Assembly: GCF_030811655.1 (NCBI RefSeq)
Contig: NZ_JAUSRE010000016.1
Location: forward strand, 1 to 64,000
From: Pseudarthrobacter enclensis
GTDB taxonomy: Bacteria > Actinomycetota > Actinomycetes > Actinomycetales > Micrococcaceae
DNA: 64,000 nt
Direction of reading: 5' to 3'
The stretch's first letter is position 1; every line of letters starts with the position of its first letter. Made by a program: the position numbers and the translations under genes. The notes under the pieces are model-generated. The model ran no database searches and had not been told where the DNA came from. It worked only from the letters and a program-made list of their open reading frames with translations. Below are positions 36,950-45,818 of the stretch, piece by piece.

Positions 36950-38071
36950 GTGAAGGCACTCCGCTTTGGCCGCCACGCGGCTATCGCTGTTATCGCAGCC
37001 GGCGCTCTCGCGCTCAGCGCCTGCGGTTCAGACAACGCCACCGGCACGTCGCCTGCCGCCGGCCAGTCCGCCTCCGGCCCCAAGGTCACCGGCACGCTGA
37101 CCGGCATCGGCTCTTCCGCCCAGGGCGCCGCCATGGACGCGTGGAAGACCAACTTCGCCTCCGCCAACCCCGGCGCCAGTGTCCAGTACTCCCCGGACGG
37201 CTCCGGCGCCGGCCGTAAAGCCATCCTCGACGGCTCGGCCCAGTTCGCAGGGTCCGACGCCTACCTGAAGGATGACGAGTACGCCTCCTCCAAGTCCGTC
37301 TGCGGCCCCGAGGGCGCCATCAACGTTCCCGTCTACATCTCCCCGATCGCCGTGGCCTTCAACGTTCCCGGCGTCACGGACCTGAAGCTGGACGCCAACA
37401 CTGTGGCCAAGATCTTCCGCGGCCAGATCGCCAAGTGGAACGATCCCGCCATCGCCGCCCTGAACGCAGGCGTCTCGCTGCCCGACCTGAAGGTCACCCC
37501 GGTGAACCGCTCCGACGACTCGGGCACCACGCAGAACTTCACCGACTACCTGTCCGCCGCAGCCTCCGACGTCTGGACCGACAAGGCAGCCGGTGTCTGG
37601 CCCTCCAGCCTCCAGGGCGAAAACGCCAAGGGTACCTCCGGCGTGGTCAAGACCGTCACCGACACCCCCGGTGCCGTGACCTACGCTGACGACTCCGCCG
37701 TGAGCGGCAAGCTGGGTGTCGCGCAGATCAAGGTTGGCGACTCCTTCACCAAGATCTCCGCCGATGCCGCGGCCAAGGCAGTGGACGCCGGCAAGCCCGT
37801 TGACGGCCGCGCCGCCAACGACCTCTCCATCAAGCTGGACCGCAAGACCACCATCGCCGGTGCCTACCCGATCGTCCTGGTGTCCTTCCACGTCCTGTGC
37901 ACCACGTACGACAAGCAGGAGACCGTTGACCTGGTCAAGGCCTTCGAGCACTACGTAGTTTCCTCTGACGGCCAGAAGGCTGCAGCCGATTCGGCCAAGT
38001 CCGCTCCGCTGTCCTCTGACCTCGCAGCCAAGGCCGCCAAGGCCATTGACTCGATCAAGGTCAAGTCCTAG
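36950..38071 (+). CDS. pstS: Phosphate ABC transporter, substrate-binding lipoprotein PstS
   Basis: A 373-residue exported lipoprotein that binds phosphate outside the membrane. The signal peptide (MKALRFGRH, then a hydrophobic stretch) ends in a lipobox LSAC with lipidated C25. PstS motifs are clear: GIGSSAQGAAMDAW, SPDGSGAGRKAI, FAGSDAY and VNRSDDSGTTQNFTDYL, which hold the phosphate ligands. GTG 36950 follows GGAAGGGG. It is the first gene of pstSCAB, and a strong hairpin separates it from pstC. Confidence 0.96.
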   Translation: MKALRFGRHAAIAVIAAGALALSACGSDNATGTSPAAGQSASGPKVTGTLTGIGSSAQGAAMDAWKTNFASANPGASVQYSPDGSGAGRKAILDGSAQFAGSDAYLKDDEYASSKSVCGPEGAINVPVYISPIAVAFNVPGVTDLKLDANTVAKIFRGQIAKWNDPAIAALNAGVSLPDLKVTPVNRSDDSGTTQNFTDYLSAAASDVWTDKAAGVWPSSLQGENAKGTSGVVKTVTDTPGAVTYADDSAVSGKLGVAQIKVGDSFTKISADAAAKAVDAGKPVDGRAANDLSIKLDRKTTIAGAYPIVLVSFHVLCTTYDKQETVDLVKAFEHYVVSSDGQKAAADSAKSAPLSSDLAAKAAKAIDSIKVKS

Positions 38072-38089
38072 CAGACACTGTAAAACCGG

Positions 38090-38131
38090 GTTCCCCGCCT
38101 GCCGGAAGGCAGTGCGGGGAACTTGGCTTTT
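38090..38131 (+). terminator. Attenuator-type terminator between pstS and pstC
   Basis: GTTCCCCGCCTGCC pairs with GGCAGTGCGGGGAAC around GGAA and is followed by TTGGCTTTT. It is a strong intrinsic terminator inside an operon, which would make the binding protein in excess over the permease. Confidence 0.85.
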
Positions 38132-38175
38132 GCACCCCGCCTCCTCAACCAAGCAACGAACCGAAGGGCCGTCGA

Positions 38176-39108
38176 ATGACCGCCACCACGCTGACCAGTA
38201 CCCAGGGCGCCGGGCGCGCCGGGGATAAAGTCTTTTCCGGTGCCGCACTGGCAGCCGGGTGCCTGATCCTCGCCGTCCTCTTCGGCGTCGCGCTTTTCCT
38301 GGTAGTCCAGGCAGTACCGGCGCTTACCGCACCCGCCGACAAGATCCAGGGCGGCCAGGGCTTCTTCGCCTACATCTGGCCCATCGTGATTGGCACGCTG
38401 TTTGCCGCGGTTATTGCGCTGGTCATCGCCACCCCCATCGCCATCGGAGTGGCACTGTTCATTTCCCATTTCGCGCCGCGCGGGCTGGCCTCAGGACTGG
38501 GCTACGTAGTGGACCTCCTCGCCGCCATCCCGTCCGTTGTCTACGGCGCGTGGGGCGCAGCCTTCCTGGCCAAGGAGATCTCACCGGCATACGGCTGGCT
38601 GGCCGCAAACATGGGCTGGCTGCCCATCTTCGAGGGCCCGGCCTCCACCACCGGCAAGACCATCCTCACCGCGGGCATCGTCCTTGCCGTCATGGTCCTG
38701 CCGATCATCACGTCGCTGTCCCGCGAGATCTTCCTGCAGACCCCCAAGCTGCACGAGGAAGCCGCATTGGCCCTTGGTGCCACCCGCTGGGAAATGATCA
38801 AGATGGCCGTGCTGCCCTTCGCCCGGCCGGGCATCATCAGCGCCATCATGCTGGGCCTGGGCCGCGCGCTGGGCGAGACCATGGCCGTTGCCCTGGTGCT
38901 CTCCTCCGGCGCCCTGACCGCCAGCCTCATCCAGTCCGGAAACCAGACCATCGCTGCCGAGATCGCCCTGAACTTCCCGGAAGCCAGCGGCCTCAAGGTC
39001 AGCACCCTGATCGCTGCCGGCCTGGTGCTGTTCGTCATCACCCTGGCCGTGAACATGATCGCCCGCTGGGTCATTACCCGGCACAAGGACTTCTCGGGAG
39101 CCAACTAA
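38176..39108 (+). CDS. pstC: Phosphate ABC transporter permease PstC
   Basis: A 310-residue inner-membrane permease with six transmembrane helices. The ABC-permease EAA loop, EEAALALGATRWEMIKMAVLPFARPGI (about 190-215), contacts PstB. The early segment LVIATPIAIGVALFISHFAPRG is typical of PstC. ATG 38176 has GAAGGG upstream. The pstA ATG follows the stop codon directly. Confidence 0.95.
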   Translation: MTATTLTSTQGAGRAGDKVFSGAALAAGCLILAVLFGVALFLVVQAVPALTAPADKIQGGQGFFAYIWPIVIGTLFAAVIALVIATPIAIGVALFISHFAPRGLASGLGYVVDLLAAIPSVVYGAWGAAFLAKEISPAYGWLAANMGWLPIFEGPASTTGKTILTAGIVLAVMVLPIITSLSREIFLQTPKLHEEAALALGATRWEMIKMAVLPFARPGIISAIMLGLGRALGETMAVALVLSSGALTASLIQSGNQTIAAEIALNFPEASGLKVSTLIAAGLVLFVITLAVNMIARWVITRHKDFSGAN

Positions 39109-40221
39109 ATGACCTCCACCCTCACCCCGGTCCGCAGCAAGCGGTCTGCCCTCACCAAGGGCCAGCTGCCCAAGTACGCGCCCTATGCGGTGCTCGCTGG
39201 AGCCCTGATCCTCGGTGCCGCCGTCCTTGCCCTGATCGGCTTCAATCCGTTTGGCTGGGGGCTGGTCTCCGCGATCCTGTTCGCCGTGGGCCTGGTTTCC
39301 TGGAGCGCAGCCGTGGAAGGCTCCCGCAAGGCCAAGGACAAGCTGGCCACCTGCCTGGTGGTCGGCTCGTTCCTGGTGGCGCTGCTGCCCCTGGTCTCGG
39401 TCATCTGGACCGTTTTGGTCAACGGCATTCCCGGGCTCCTCGACCCCGGGTTCCTTACCACTTCCATGAACGGCGTGACGGGCGCCTTCGACAACAAGGC
39501 CGTGGAGAGCGGGGGCCCCGTGATGGGCGGCATCTACCACGCCCTCCTGGGGACCGTGCAGATCACCCTTCTGGCCACCGTGATCTCCGTGCCCGTCGGG
39601 CTGCTCACCGCCATCTACCTGGTGGAGTACGGCCACGACGGACGCCTTGCCAAGGCCATCACGTTCTTCGTGGACGTCATGACCGGCATCCCCTCCATCG
39701 TGGCCGGCCTTTTCGCTGCTGCGTTCTTCTTCGCGGTGGTGGGCCCGGGCACCAAAACCGGCGCCGTGGCCGCCGTCGCGCTCTCAGTGCTGATGATCCC
39801 CGTGGTGGTCCGTTCCAGCGAGGAAATGCTCAAGATCGTCCCCAACGAACTCCGCGAGGCCGCCTACGCCCTGGGCGTCCGCAAGTGGCGGACCATCCTC
39901 AAGGTGGTCATTCCGACGGCGATTTCCGGCATTGCCTCCGGCGTCACTTTGGCGATCGCCCGGGTCATCGGCGAGACGGCCCCCATCCTGGTCACCGCCG
40001 GCTTCGCCACCAGCATCAACTCGAACGTGTTCGGCGGCTGGATGGCCTCGCTGCCCACCTTCATCTACACCCAGATCCTCAACCCCACCTCGCCTTCCAA
40101 CCCCGGTCCGTCATCGCAGCGGGCATGGGGTGCGGCGCTGGTGCTGATCATCCTGGTCATGGTCCTGAACCTGGTGGCACGACTGATCGCACGGATCTTC
40201 GCCCCCAAAAAAGGCCGGTAA
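39109..40221 (+). CDS. pstA: Phosphate ABC transporter permease PstA
   Basis: A 370-residue permease partner of PstC. The N-terminal 130 residues add two to three helices and a loop before the conserved core (GGIYHALLGTVQITLLATVI onward). The EAA loop reads REAAYALGVRKWRTILKVVIPTAISGI. The long N-terminus is common in actinobacterial PstA. It starts at the base after the pstC stop; an 82-base gap with a ribosome site separates it from pstB. Confidence 0.95.
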   Translation: MTSTLTPVRSKRSALTKGQLPKYAPYAVLAGALILGAAVLALIGFNPFGWGLVSAILFAVGLVSWSAAVEGSRKAKDKLATCLVVGSFLVALLPLVSVIWTVLVNGIPGLLDPGFLTTSMNGVTGAFDNKAVESGGPVMGGIYHALLGTVQITLLATVISVPVGLLTAIYLVEYGHDGRLAKAITFFVDVMTGIPSIVAGLFAAAFFFAVVGPGTKTGAVAAVALSVLMIPVVVRSSEEMLKIVPNELREAAYALGVRKWRTILKVVIPTAISGIASGVTLAIARVIGETAPILVTAGFATSINSNVFGGWMASLPTFIYTQILNPTSPSNPGPSSQRAWGAALVLIILVMVLNLVARLIARIFAPKKGR

Positions 40222-40303
40222 CCCGCGAGCCTGCGGCACCTCCTTCCGCCCAGCCGCGGCGGATCCTAGACTTCATCCCATACCCAGTAAGTGAAGGAAC
40301 ACC

Positions 40304-41083
40304 ATGTCTAAGCGCATCGACGTCAAGGACCTGAACGTGTACTACGGCGACTTCCTCGCCGTGGAGGACGTCAGCATCAACATCGAGGCCAAGTCCGTCA
40401 CCGCGTTCATCGGGCCGTCCGGCTGCGGAAAGTCCACCTTCCTCCGCACCCTGAACCGCATGCACGAGGTCATCCCCGGCGCCCGTGTGGAGGGGGAGGT
40501 CCTGCTCGACGGCGACAACCTGTACGGCCCCGGCGTTGACCCCGTGACCGTCCGCTCGCAGATCGGCATGGTCTTCCAGCGCCCCAACCCCTTCCCCACC
40601 ATGTCCATCCGGGACAACGTGCTGGCGGGCGTGAAGCTGAACAACAAGAAGATCTCCAAGGGCGAGGCCGATGTCCTGGTGGAGCGCTCGCTCAAGGGCG
40701 CAAACCTGTGGAACGAGGTCAAGGACCGGCTGGCGAAGCCCGGCTCCGGGCTCTCCGGCGGCCAGCAGCAGCGGCTCTGCATTGCCCGCGCCATTGCGGT
40801 GGAGCCGCAGGTGATCCTCATGGACGAGCCCTGCTCCGCCCTGGACCCCATCTCCACCCTGGCCATCGAGGACCTCATCAATGAGCTCAAGGACCAGTAC
40901 ACGGTGGTCATCGTGACCCACAACATGCAGCAGGCGGCTCGCGTGTCGGACAAGACCGCGTTCTTCAACATCGCCGGCACGGGCAAGCCCGGCAAGCTGA
41001 TCGAATACGGCGACACCCACACCATCTTCAGCAACCCGGTCCAGAAGGCCACCGAAGACTACGTCTCCGGACGCTTCGGATAA
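40304..41083 (+). CDS. pstB: Phosphate ABC transporter ATP-binding protein PstB
   Basis: A 259-residue ATPase that powers phosphate import. Walker A is GPSGCGKST (about 37-45), the signature is LSGGQQQR, Walker B is [13 protein letters not shown] and the switch His is in [11 protein letters not shown]. Length is exactly that of the family. It ends the pst operon; phoU, often next, is absent from this window. Confidence 0.97.
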   Translation: MSKRIDVKDLNVYYGDFLAVEDVSINIEAKSVTAFIGPSGCGKSTFLRTLNRMHEVIPGARVEGEVLLDGDNLYGPGVDPVTVRSQIGMVFQRPNPFPTMSIRDNVLAGVKLNNKKISKGEADVLVERSLKGANLWNEVKDRLAKPGSGLSGGQQQRLCIARAIAVEPQVILMDEPCSALDPISTLAIEDLINELKDQYTVVIVTHNMQQAARVSDKTAFFNIAGTGKPGKLIEYGDTHTIFSNPVQKATEDYVSGRFG

Positions 41084-41175
41084 ACACCGCTCCCGTTGGC
41101 TATCTGCCAACCCGTTTAGTACGCTGAACTAGATACTTTCGGGACTAGTAGTAAGCCAGCTTAAGGAGTTTTGCC

Positions 41176-41625
41176 ATGACGCAGACGGCCAGCAGCCCCC
41201 TGGGCCCGCCGCTTACGGTGTCCCTGCCTGGAGCGGGCGCAGGTGCAGCGGCACAGGATGCCGTACTGCAGGACTCAGTGCTGTCGGATCCCGTGCTGCC
41301 GGCGGAGGGTTTTGCCGCGGCAGCCAGTTTGGCGGGACCCCTGGCGGCAGGTCCCTTGGCCCCGGAACTCGAACCCCACCTTGCGGTGGCGGCAGCCGCT
41401 GCGGAGGAGGACGTCCTGTCAGTGGTCTGGCGGGCCAGTTCGCTCCTTGAAAGCATGCAGTGGGAACTGGACAACGCCCAGGAGTCCCTGCGGCAGGCGG
41501 TCCGGAACGCCTCCGCTTCCGGAATCGCGCACGTTGAGCTCTGCGCGGCTGCGAACCTGTCACCTGACGAGCTTGCAACCGTCCTCATGGCCGCGCCGGG
41601 TGGAACAGAGGGCATTCAGCTGTAG
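41176..41625 (+). CDS. Hypothetical protein, 149 residues
   Basis: AAGGAG precedes ATG 41176 at ideal distance. The first 75 residues are low complexity (Ala, Leu, Pro, Gly) and the second half is a helical domain (VVWRASSLLESMQWELDNAQ, then SLRQAVRNASASGIAHVELC) ending in a possible small DNA-binding or dimerisation fold, AAANLSPDELATVL. No family recognised. It is 92 bases after pstB and converges with the zinc-ribbon gene. Confidence 0.75.
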   Translation: MTQTASSPLGPPLTVSLPGAGAGAAAQDAVLQDSVLSDPVLPAEGFAAAASLAGPLAAGPLAPELEPHLAVAAAAAEEDVLSVVWRASSLLESMQWELDNAQESLRQAVRNASASGIAHVELCAAANLSPDELATVLMAAPGGTEGIQL

Positions 41626-41646
41626 CCTGTAGCCGGGCTGGGCGGT

Positions 41647-42054
41647 TCACTCCGGTACTTCGAGCTGGAACCCGCAGTGGCAGCGCAGGACCCGGGTGGG
41701 CAGGGACACCGCGTTGAGTCCGCTGCCCGTGTTGCTGCTGCGGTAGCAGAGCCGCTCCACCTCGAACTCCGCTTCCTCCATGGGGAACCCGCAGTGGATG
41801 TAGTCGTCCCCGAAGAGGACCACCTTGGCCATCCAGCGGACCTGGTTCAGAGCAGCTGCCACGTCCGTGGCGTAAGCGGTGTGTTCCTGGAAGAGGCTGC
41901 AGTCGTTGCAGGTGTAGGAGACCGTGACCAAATCCCCTCCGGCAGCGCCGATCGCCGTGATGGCGTGGATGGTCAGCTGGTTCTCGGTTCCGCAGGCCTC
42001 GCATTGGAGCTGCCGGGGCTGGGGCAGCGGACCTCGGGAATACGGGAGAGACAT
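41647..42054 (-). CDS. Zinc-ribbon-type hypothetical protein
   Basis: A 135-residue protein with three Cys pairs or clusters: LQCEACGTENQ (about 18), YTCNDCSLF (about 48) and a late LRCHCGFQLEV. Spacing suits one or two structural zinc sites. The middle, LNQVRWMAKVVLFGDDYIHCGF, looks like a small alpha/beta unit. ATG 42054 is preferred because the upstream frame is antisense to the PiT gene flank. Function unknown. Confidence 0.75.
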   Translation of the reverse strand: MSLPYSRGPLPQPRQLQCEACGTENQLTIHAITAIGAAGGDLVTVSYTCNDCSLFQEHTAYATDVAAALNQVRWMAKVVLFGDDYIHCGFPMEEAEFEVERLCYRSSNTGSGLNAVSLPTRVLRCHCGFQLEVPE

Positions 42055-42232
42055 GGTGCCTGCTCTTTTCCGCGATGTGCATCCAAGCCGCCGTGTTGCT
42101 GCAGCGGCGCCCGTCCACAGCCCTGCACATGGCGCGGACGGCCAGTCCCCGGCACCGTGGCCGGGACGCACTTTCGAATCTACGTCACGGCTTTGGGCCT
42201 GTATAGGGGAACTGCACCCCGGGTTGCCCGGA

Positions 42233-43243
42233 CTAGATGGAGACGGGGGACAATGCCAGCGCCAGCACGAAGGCCAGTGCGCAAGTGGCCAGGGGCGTGA
42301 GGGCCCAGTACCACAGGATCCGGATGACAAGCTTGCGGTTGGTCACCGAAAAATGCTGGTTCTCTCCGGCGCCCAGCGCTCCCGCCGTGACGGTGTGCGT
42401 GGTGGACAGCGGCCAGTGGAGCCCGATGGCGCCCACGAAGAGCATCAGCGCGCTGAAGGTCTGGGCCACGGAGCCGCGCAGGGGATCAATCCTGGTGATC
42501 TTGTAGCCGATGGTGTGCGAAATGCGCCACCCGCCGAACAGTGTGCCGGCCGTCATCATCACGGCGGAGAGCGCTGCCACCCACGGCGGAATCCCGCCGT
42601 CGGAATGTCCGGCCGCCAGGAGGGCCAGCAGGAGTACCGCGCTGACGCGCTGTCCGTCCTGCAGGCCGTGGCCGAAGGCTACCGCCCCTGCCGCCACCGC
42701 CTGGCCCCGGCGGAAGCGCTGGTTCACCACGTTGGGCTGCGTGTAGCGGGCCACCCACGTGGCCGGGTAGACCAGGAGGAACGAACCGCTGTAGGCCACA
42801 AGCGGAGACAGCACCAGCGGCAGCACCACCTGGAACAGGAGCGACTGGTCCACGCCGGCCACTCCCGGGCCGCCGACGGCCAGGCTTGCCAGGCCTGCTC
42901 CGGCAAGGCCACCCACCAGGGCATGGGTGGAGGACGCCGGGATCCCCCGGTGCCATGTCAGCAGGCCCCAGGCGCAGGCGCTCGCGAGTCCGGCCACCAG
43001 GATGGAGAGCCCGTCACTTCCGGCCGGAAGGCTGATCCAGGTCTGGCTGGCCGCGACCGCCAGCATGGCGCTCAGGAGGGCGCCGACGAAGTTGAAGAAC
43101 GTGGCGAGCAGTATGCCCACACTGGGAGTGAGGGCCCTGTTCCGCACGGCCAGGGCCACTGAGGTGGATGCATCCCGGAAGCCGTTCAGGAAGGCAAAGA
43201 CCGCCGCCAGCACGACCACTGCGGCGAAGATGACCCCCGACAC
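42233..43243 (-). CDS. pit: PiT-family inorganic phosphate permease
   Basis: A 336-residue, ten-helix permease of the PiT family, probably importing phosphate with a cation. Family landmarks are FLNGFRDASTSVALAV (about 18-33), the RGIPASSTHALVGG loop and the second-half STTHTVTAGALG. The two signature Gly-X-Asn-Asp motifs are altered: NGFRD in the first half and GHGLQDGQ in the second, where most PiT proteins have ND. It is two bases downstream of the DUF47 gene and part of the same transcript. A variant ion or metal-phosphate specificity is possible. Confidence 0.85.
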   Translation of the reverse strand: MSGVIFAAVVVLAAVFAFLNGFRDASTSVALAVRNRALTPSVGILLATFFNFVGALLSAMLAVAASQTWISLPAGSDGLSILVAGLASACAWGLLTWHRGIPASSTHALVGGLAGAGLASLAVGGPGVAGVDQSLLFQVVLPLVLSPLVAYSGSFLLVYPATWVARYTQPNVVNQRFRRGQAVAAGAVAFGHGLQDGQRVSAVLLLALLAAGHSDGGIPPWVAALSAVMMTAGTLFGGWRISHTIGYKITRIDPLRGSVAQTFSALMLFVGAIGLHWPLSTTHTVTAGALGAGENQHFSVTNRKLVIRILWYWALTPLATCALAFVLALALSPVSI

Positions 43244-43244
43244 C

Positions 43245-43862
43245 TCAGGATTCCTTGACGATGATGCTGCCTACCTGGGTGGCCACCCGGCGCATGTCTT
43301 TGGTGACCTCCACCAACTGGTTGGCGATGTCCCTGTTGCGGGAGTACTGGGCCCACTTCATGTCCGCGATCATGTCCGCCACCCAGACCCGGTGGGTCCG
43401 CTCGGCCCGCTTGGCAAGGTGCAGGATCTCGATCCAGTAGTCCTCGAGGTCATCAAGGTCATTGAGCCGGCGCATGGCGTCGACCGTCAGTTCGGCCTGG
43501 CGGCTGATGATTTCCAGCTGGTCCGCCGCGCGCTTGGGTAACCGGTCAAGCCTGTACAGGGCCACCAGTTCCGCGGCGGCATCCATCTTTTCCATGGCCT
43601 CGTTGAGGTACCGCGACAGGGCGTACATGTCTTCGCGGGGGAGGGGGTTCACGAAGCTGGTGCGCATGTGGGTCAGGAGAGCAAAGTGCAGCTCGGCGGA
43701 CTTGGCCTCGATGTTGTGCATGTCTTCCACGAGGCCGCCGTGCTCGTCCGCAGGTACGCCAAGGATCTCGGCCAGGGTGGCGCTGGCCAGCACGATTTGG
43801 TGTGCCATCTGAGAGAGCAGGTTCAGCCCTGCGGGCTCCTGGGGAAAAAGGCGCAGCTTCAC
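43245..43862 (-). CDS. DUF47 (PhoU-like) phosphate transport accessory protein
   Basis: A 205-residue all-helical protein of the DUF47 family, distantly related to PhoU, that is encoded with PiT permeases and modulates them. The typical pattern NPLPREDMYALSRYLNEAMEKMD (about 70-92) with its acidic metal-binding residues is present. GTG 43862 starts it. With the pit gene it gives the cell a low-affinity phosphate route beside the high-affinity pst operon on the other strand. Confidence 0.9.
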   Translation of the reverse strand: MKLRLFPQEPAGLNLLSQMAHQIVLASATLAEILGVPADEHGGLVEDMHNIEAKSAELHFALLTHMRTSFVNPLPREDMYALSRYLNEAMEKMDAAAELVALYRLDRLPKRAADQLEIISRQAELTVDAMRRLNDLDDLEDYWIEILHLAKRAERTHRVWVADMIADMKWAQYSRNRDIANQLVEVTKDMRRVATQVGSIIVKES

Positions 43863-44174
43863 GTGTTTACCGGTCTCCGGGGACTTATCAGGGCGGGGGC
43901 TGCTGCCGTGTGACTTGACTCCGGCGGGCAGCTGTCGCCTACTCTACCGGCCCTTAACTGCACCCTCTGAATCGGCCCCTGGAAGAGGGCAGAAAAATGG
44001 TGCCGAACCGGATACGCCTCTCGGCGGTAGGCCGCTCTAGGCGGCTAATTGTTGAAGCCCGGGGGTTTCGCGGTTCGGCACCGGTTTCAGTCTTCTACTT
44101 CACCCCGTGCAAGTCAATCTTGACAGCGGAGGCCCGGTTTGTCCGGAAGGAAGCGGTCTTTGCCCCCGCCGGGG
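43863..44174. other. Intergenic region upstream of the DUF47/pit pair
   Basis: About 310 bases holding the DUF47 promoter, which I cannot define precisely, and a large branched hairpin at 43999-44082. No GTTCACC-type PHO box was found. No ORF is convincing. Confidence 0.5.
43999..44082 (-). terminator. Large branched terminator hairpin (or structured RNA)
   Basis: GGTGCCGAACCG (43999-44010) and CGGTTCGGCACC (44071-44082) are perfect 12-bp complements. An inner GCCGC-GGCGGC stem lies between them. On the minus strand the structure is followed by ATTTTTCT, so it can end transcription of the 44175-44834 gene. At 84 nt it mimics tRNA size, but the T-arm and anticodon arm do not fit. Confidence 0.7.
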
Positions 44175-44834
44175 TCAGTCCAGTTCGCCAAGGCGCCACG
44201 CGTTGGCGGCGTGCTCCAGGTCCTCCGCGGTCTTCACCAGCTGGTGGGAGTTGCGGGTGAGTTTGCTGGCGTGTGCTTCGTTGGCGTGCTCGGCGCCGTC
44301 GGCGAGGGTGGCCTGGCCGAGGGCCACCACGCGGCAGAACGCGGCGGAACGTTCCAGCGCGACGTCGAAGTCGCCATCGAACGCGCCGGAGAGGATGGCG
44401 TCCGCCATGCTGCGCATTTCATCGGCGCCAGGGGGCTCGGCAGCACCGGCCACCACGTTGGAGACCTGCGCTGTGTCCTTGCCGGCGCGGAAATAGACCG
44501 AGATGCGTTCGGGGTCCTGGACGGTGGCCGCGCGCAGGGCGTACAGCCGCCACAGTGCGCCGGGAAGGGATCGGGCGGGGCTCTCGGCCCACATCTCGGC
44601 GATGGCTTCCAGGCCCTGCTCGTCGGCGAGCCGCACCAGGCGTTCGGTCACCTGGGGATCGTCGCTGTCACGGCCATGGCGTACCAGGGCCTGGGCGGCG
44701 AGGTGGGCGGCCTCCGAGACGCGGGCGGGGTCGGCGCCGCCTGCGAAGGGCTCGAAGTCCATCGGCGCGAATGGCTTGGGCTTGTGGTGCCGGTTGCTGC
44801 CGCCGTACGGACTGGTTCCTGCTTGCTCGCTCAT
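44175..44834 (-). CDS. Conserved hypothetical protein, 219 residues
   Basis: A soluble, mostly helical protein. After a polar N-terminus (SNRHHKPKPFAPMDFEPFAG) come repeated helices: AAHLAAQALVRHGRD, ALWRLYALRAATVQDPERIS, ERSAAFCRVVALGQATLADG. It resembles actinobacterial proteins that databases often label as RNA-polymerase-associated without evidence. Function unknown. It is divergent from the tRNA-Lys gene. Confidence 0.8.
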   Translation of the reverse strand: MSEQAGTSPYGGSNRHHKPKPFAPMDFEPFAGGADPARVSEAAHLAAQALVRHGRDSDDPQVTERLVRLADEQGLEAIAEMWAESPARSLPGALWRLYALRAATVQDPERISVYFRAGKDTAQVSNVVAGAAEPPGADEMRSMADAILSGAFDGDFDVALERSAAFCRVVALGQATLADGAEHANEAHASKLTRNSHQLVKTAEDLEHAANAWRLGELD

Positions 44835-45043
44835 GCCCCCACGCTACTCCTGTGCGCCGATGGAAATCGAGCATCCGGACGCCCGGCCAACACCGGCGGT
44901 AGGAGCCGCGGCCGGGTGGTTAAAGCGGCCGACGGCGGCGTCCGGAGCATGTGCGAAGACGCCGGAACCATGGGTTAGAGTATTAACGTCCAGAAATGGA
45001 TTGGGCCGGACGGGCGGACACAGCGTGTTTGACTGACCGGCAG

Positions 45044-45116
45044 GGGCCTTTAGCTCAGTTGGTAGAGCATCGGACTTTTAATCCGTGGGTCGTGGGTTCG
45101 AGCCCCACAGGGCCCA
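45044..45116 (+). tRNA. tRNA-Lys (anticodon TTT)
   Basis: A 73-base cloverleaf. Acceptor GGGCCTT pairs with AGGGCCC including one G-T wobble; the D-arm contains AGCTCAGTTGGTAGAGC, the anticodon loop CTTTTAA puts TTT at 45077-45079, and the T-arm is GTGGGTTCGAGCCCCAC. CCA is not encoded. It is a single tRNA gene; no integrase or att duplication is seen nearby. Confidence 0.97.
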
Positions 45117-45133
45117 CCCACAGTGACTTCGGG

Positions 45134-45160
45134 AGTCCGCCGCGTACGACGGCGGACTTT
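45134..45160 (+). terminator. Terminator after tRNA-Lys
   Basis: AGTCCGCCG and CGGCGGACT form a perfect 9-bp stem followed by TTCCGCTTT, 17 bases after the tRNA. Confidence 0.85.
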
Positions 45161-45203
45161 CCGCTTTAAGCGGTTGAACGCCGGTTGTGGTGAAATCCCC
45201 CTC

Positions 45204-45818
45204 TTAGGCGGAGACAATCGTCCCGTTCCGCGGCAGTCCGCCGGGGAACGAGATGCGGACGGCGGAAGCCCGCCCCGGATCCACCGAGTCCATGGCCTGG
45301 ATGTGCAGATGAGGCTCGGTGCTGTTGCCGGAATTGCCGCAGGCGCCGATCGCGTCCCCAACCCCGACGAGTTGGCCCGGGCGGACGCAGACGCTCCCAC
45401 GCTTCAGGTGGCACAGGGCGATGAACACCCCTTCGCCCTCGATGATCACGTGGTTGCCGGCCAGCCCCATCCACCCCTCCCGCGCCCGCCACGCCTGGGT
45501 TGCCGCATACCTGACCGAGGGCAGGCCACGGAAGGCAGCGTGGTCAGGCCCGCCGTCCCGGGCGGCGCGGACCACCCCTGAAACCGGTGCCGTGACAGGC
45601 CTGCCGAATCCTGCAAAGCGTTCCGGCGGCTCCGGCCGGAAGAATGCTGCAAGGCTGATCGGGGCGGACCGCCCGCTGCCATCCACCGGGGTGAAATCGA
45701 TGGCCCAGCTTGTACCGAAGGGCTCTGTTCCATGGCTGGGCACCCGGTCCGCGGGCGAGTTCTGAACCAACCAGCGGCCGGCAAACGGATACTCCAGGTC
45801 CACCTGCCCTGCTTCCAC
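45204..45818 (-). CDS. M23-type (LytM) peptidase-like protein without signal peptide
   Basis: A 204-residue protein with an M23-like core: SHGTEPFGTSWAIDF (first metal-ligand region), PVSGVVRAARDGG, NHVIIEGEGVFIALCHL and the HLH pair in EPHLHIQ. These are the ligands of a zinc peptidoglycan endopeptidase. There is no signal peptide or membrane helix, so if it is active it would be cytoplasmic or exported by another route. It follows the YCII gene with a one-base overlap. Confidence 0.8.
   Translation of the reverse strand: MEAGQVDLEYPFAGRWLVQNSPADRVPSHGTEPFGTSWAIDFTPVDGSGRSAPISLAAFFRPEPPERFAGFGRPVTAPVSGVVRAARDGGPDHAAFRGLPSVRYAATQAWRAREGWMGLAGNHVIIEGEGVFIALCHLKRGSVCVRPGQLVGVGDAIGACGNSGNSTEPHLHIQAMDSVDPGRASAVRISFPGGLPRNGTIVSA

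Noticed and set aside
43999..44082. Possible tRNA because of the closing 7-bp GGTGCCG/CGGCACC stem and 84-nt length
   Set aside because: The stem continues to 12 bp, and neither strand has a T-arm or anticodon arm in the right place.
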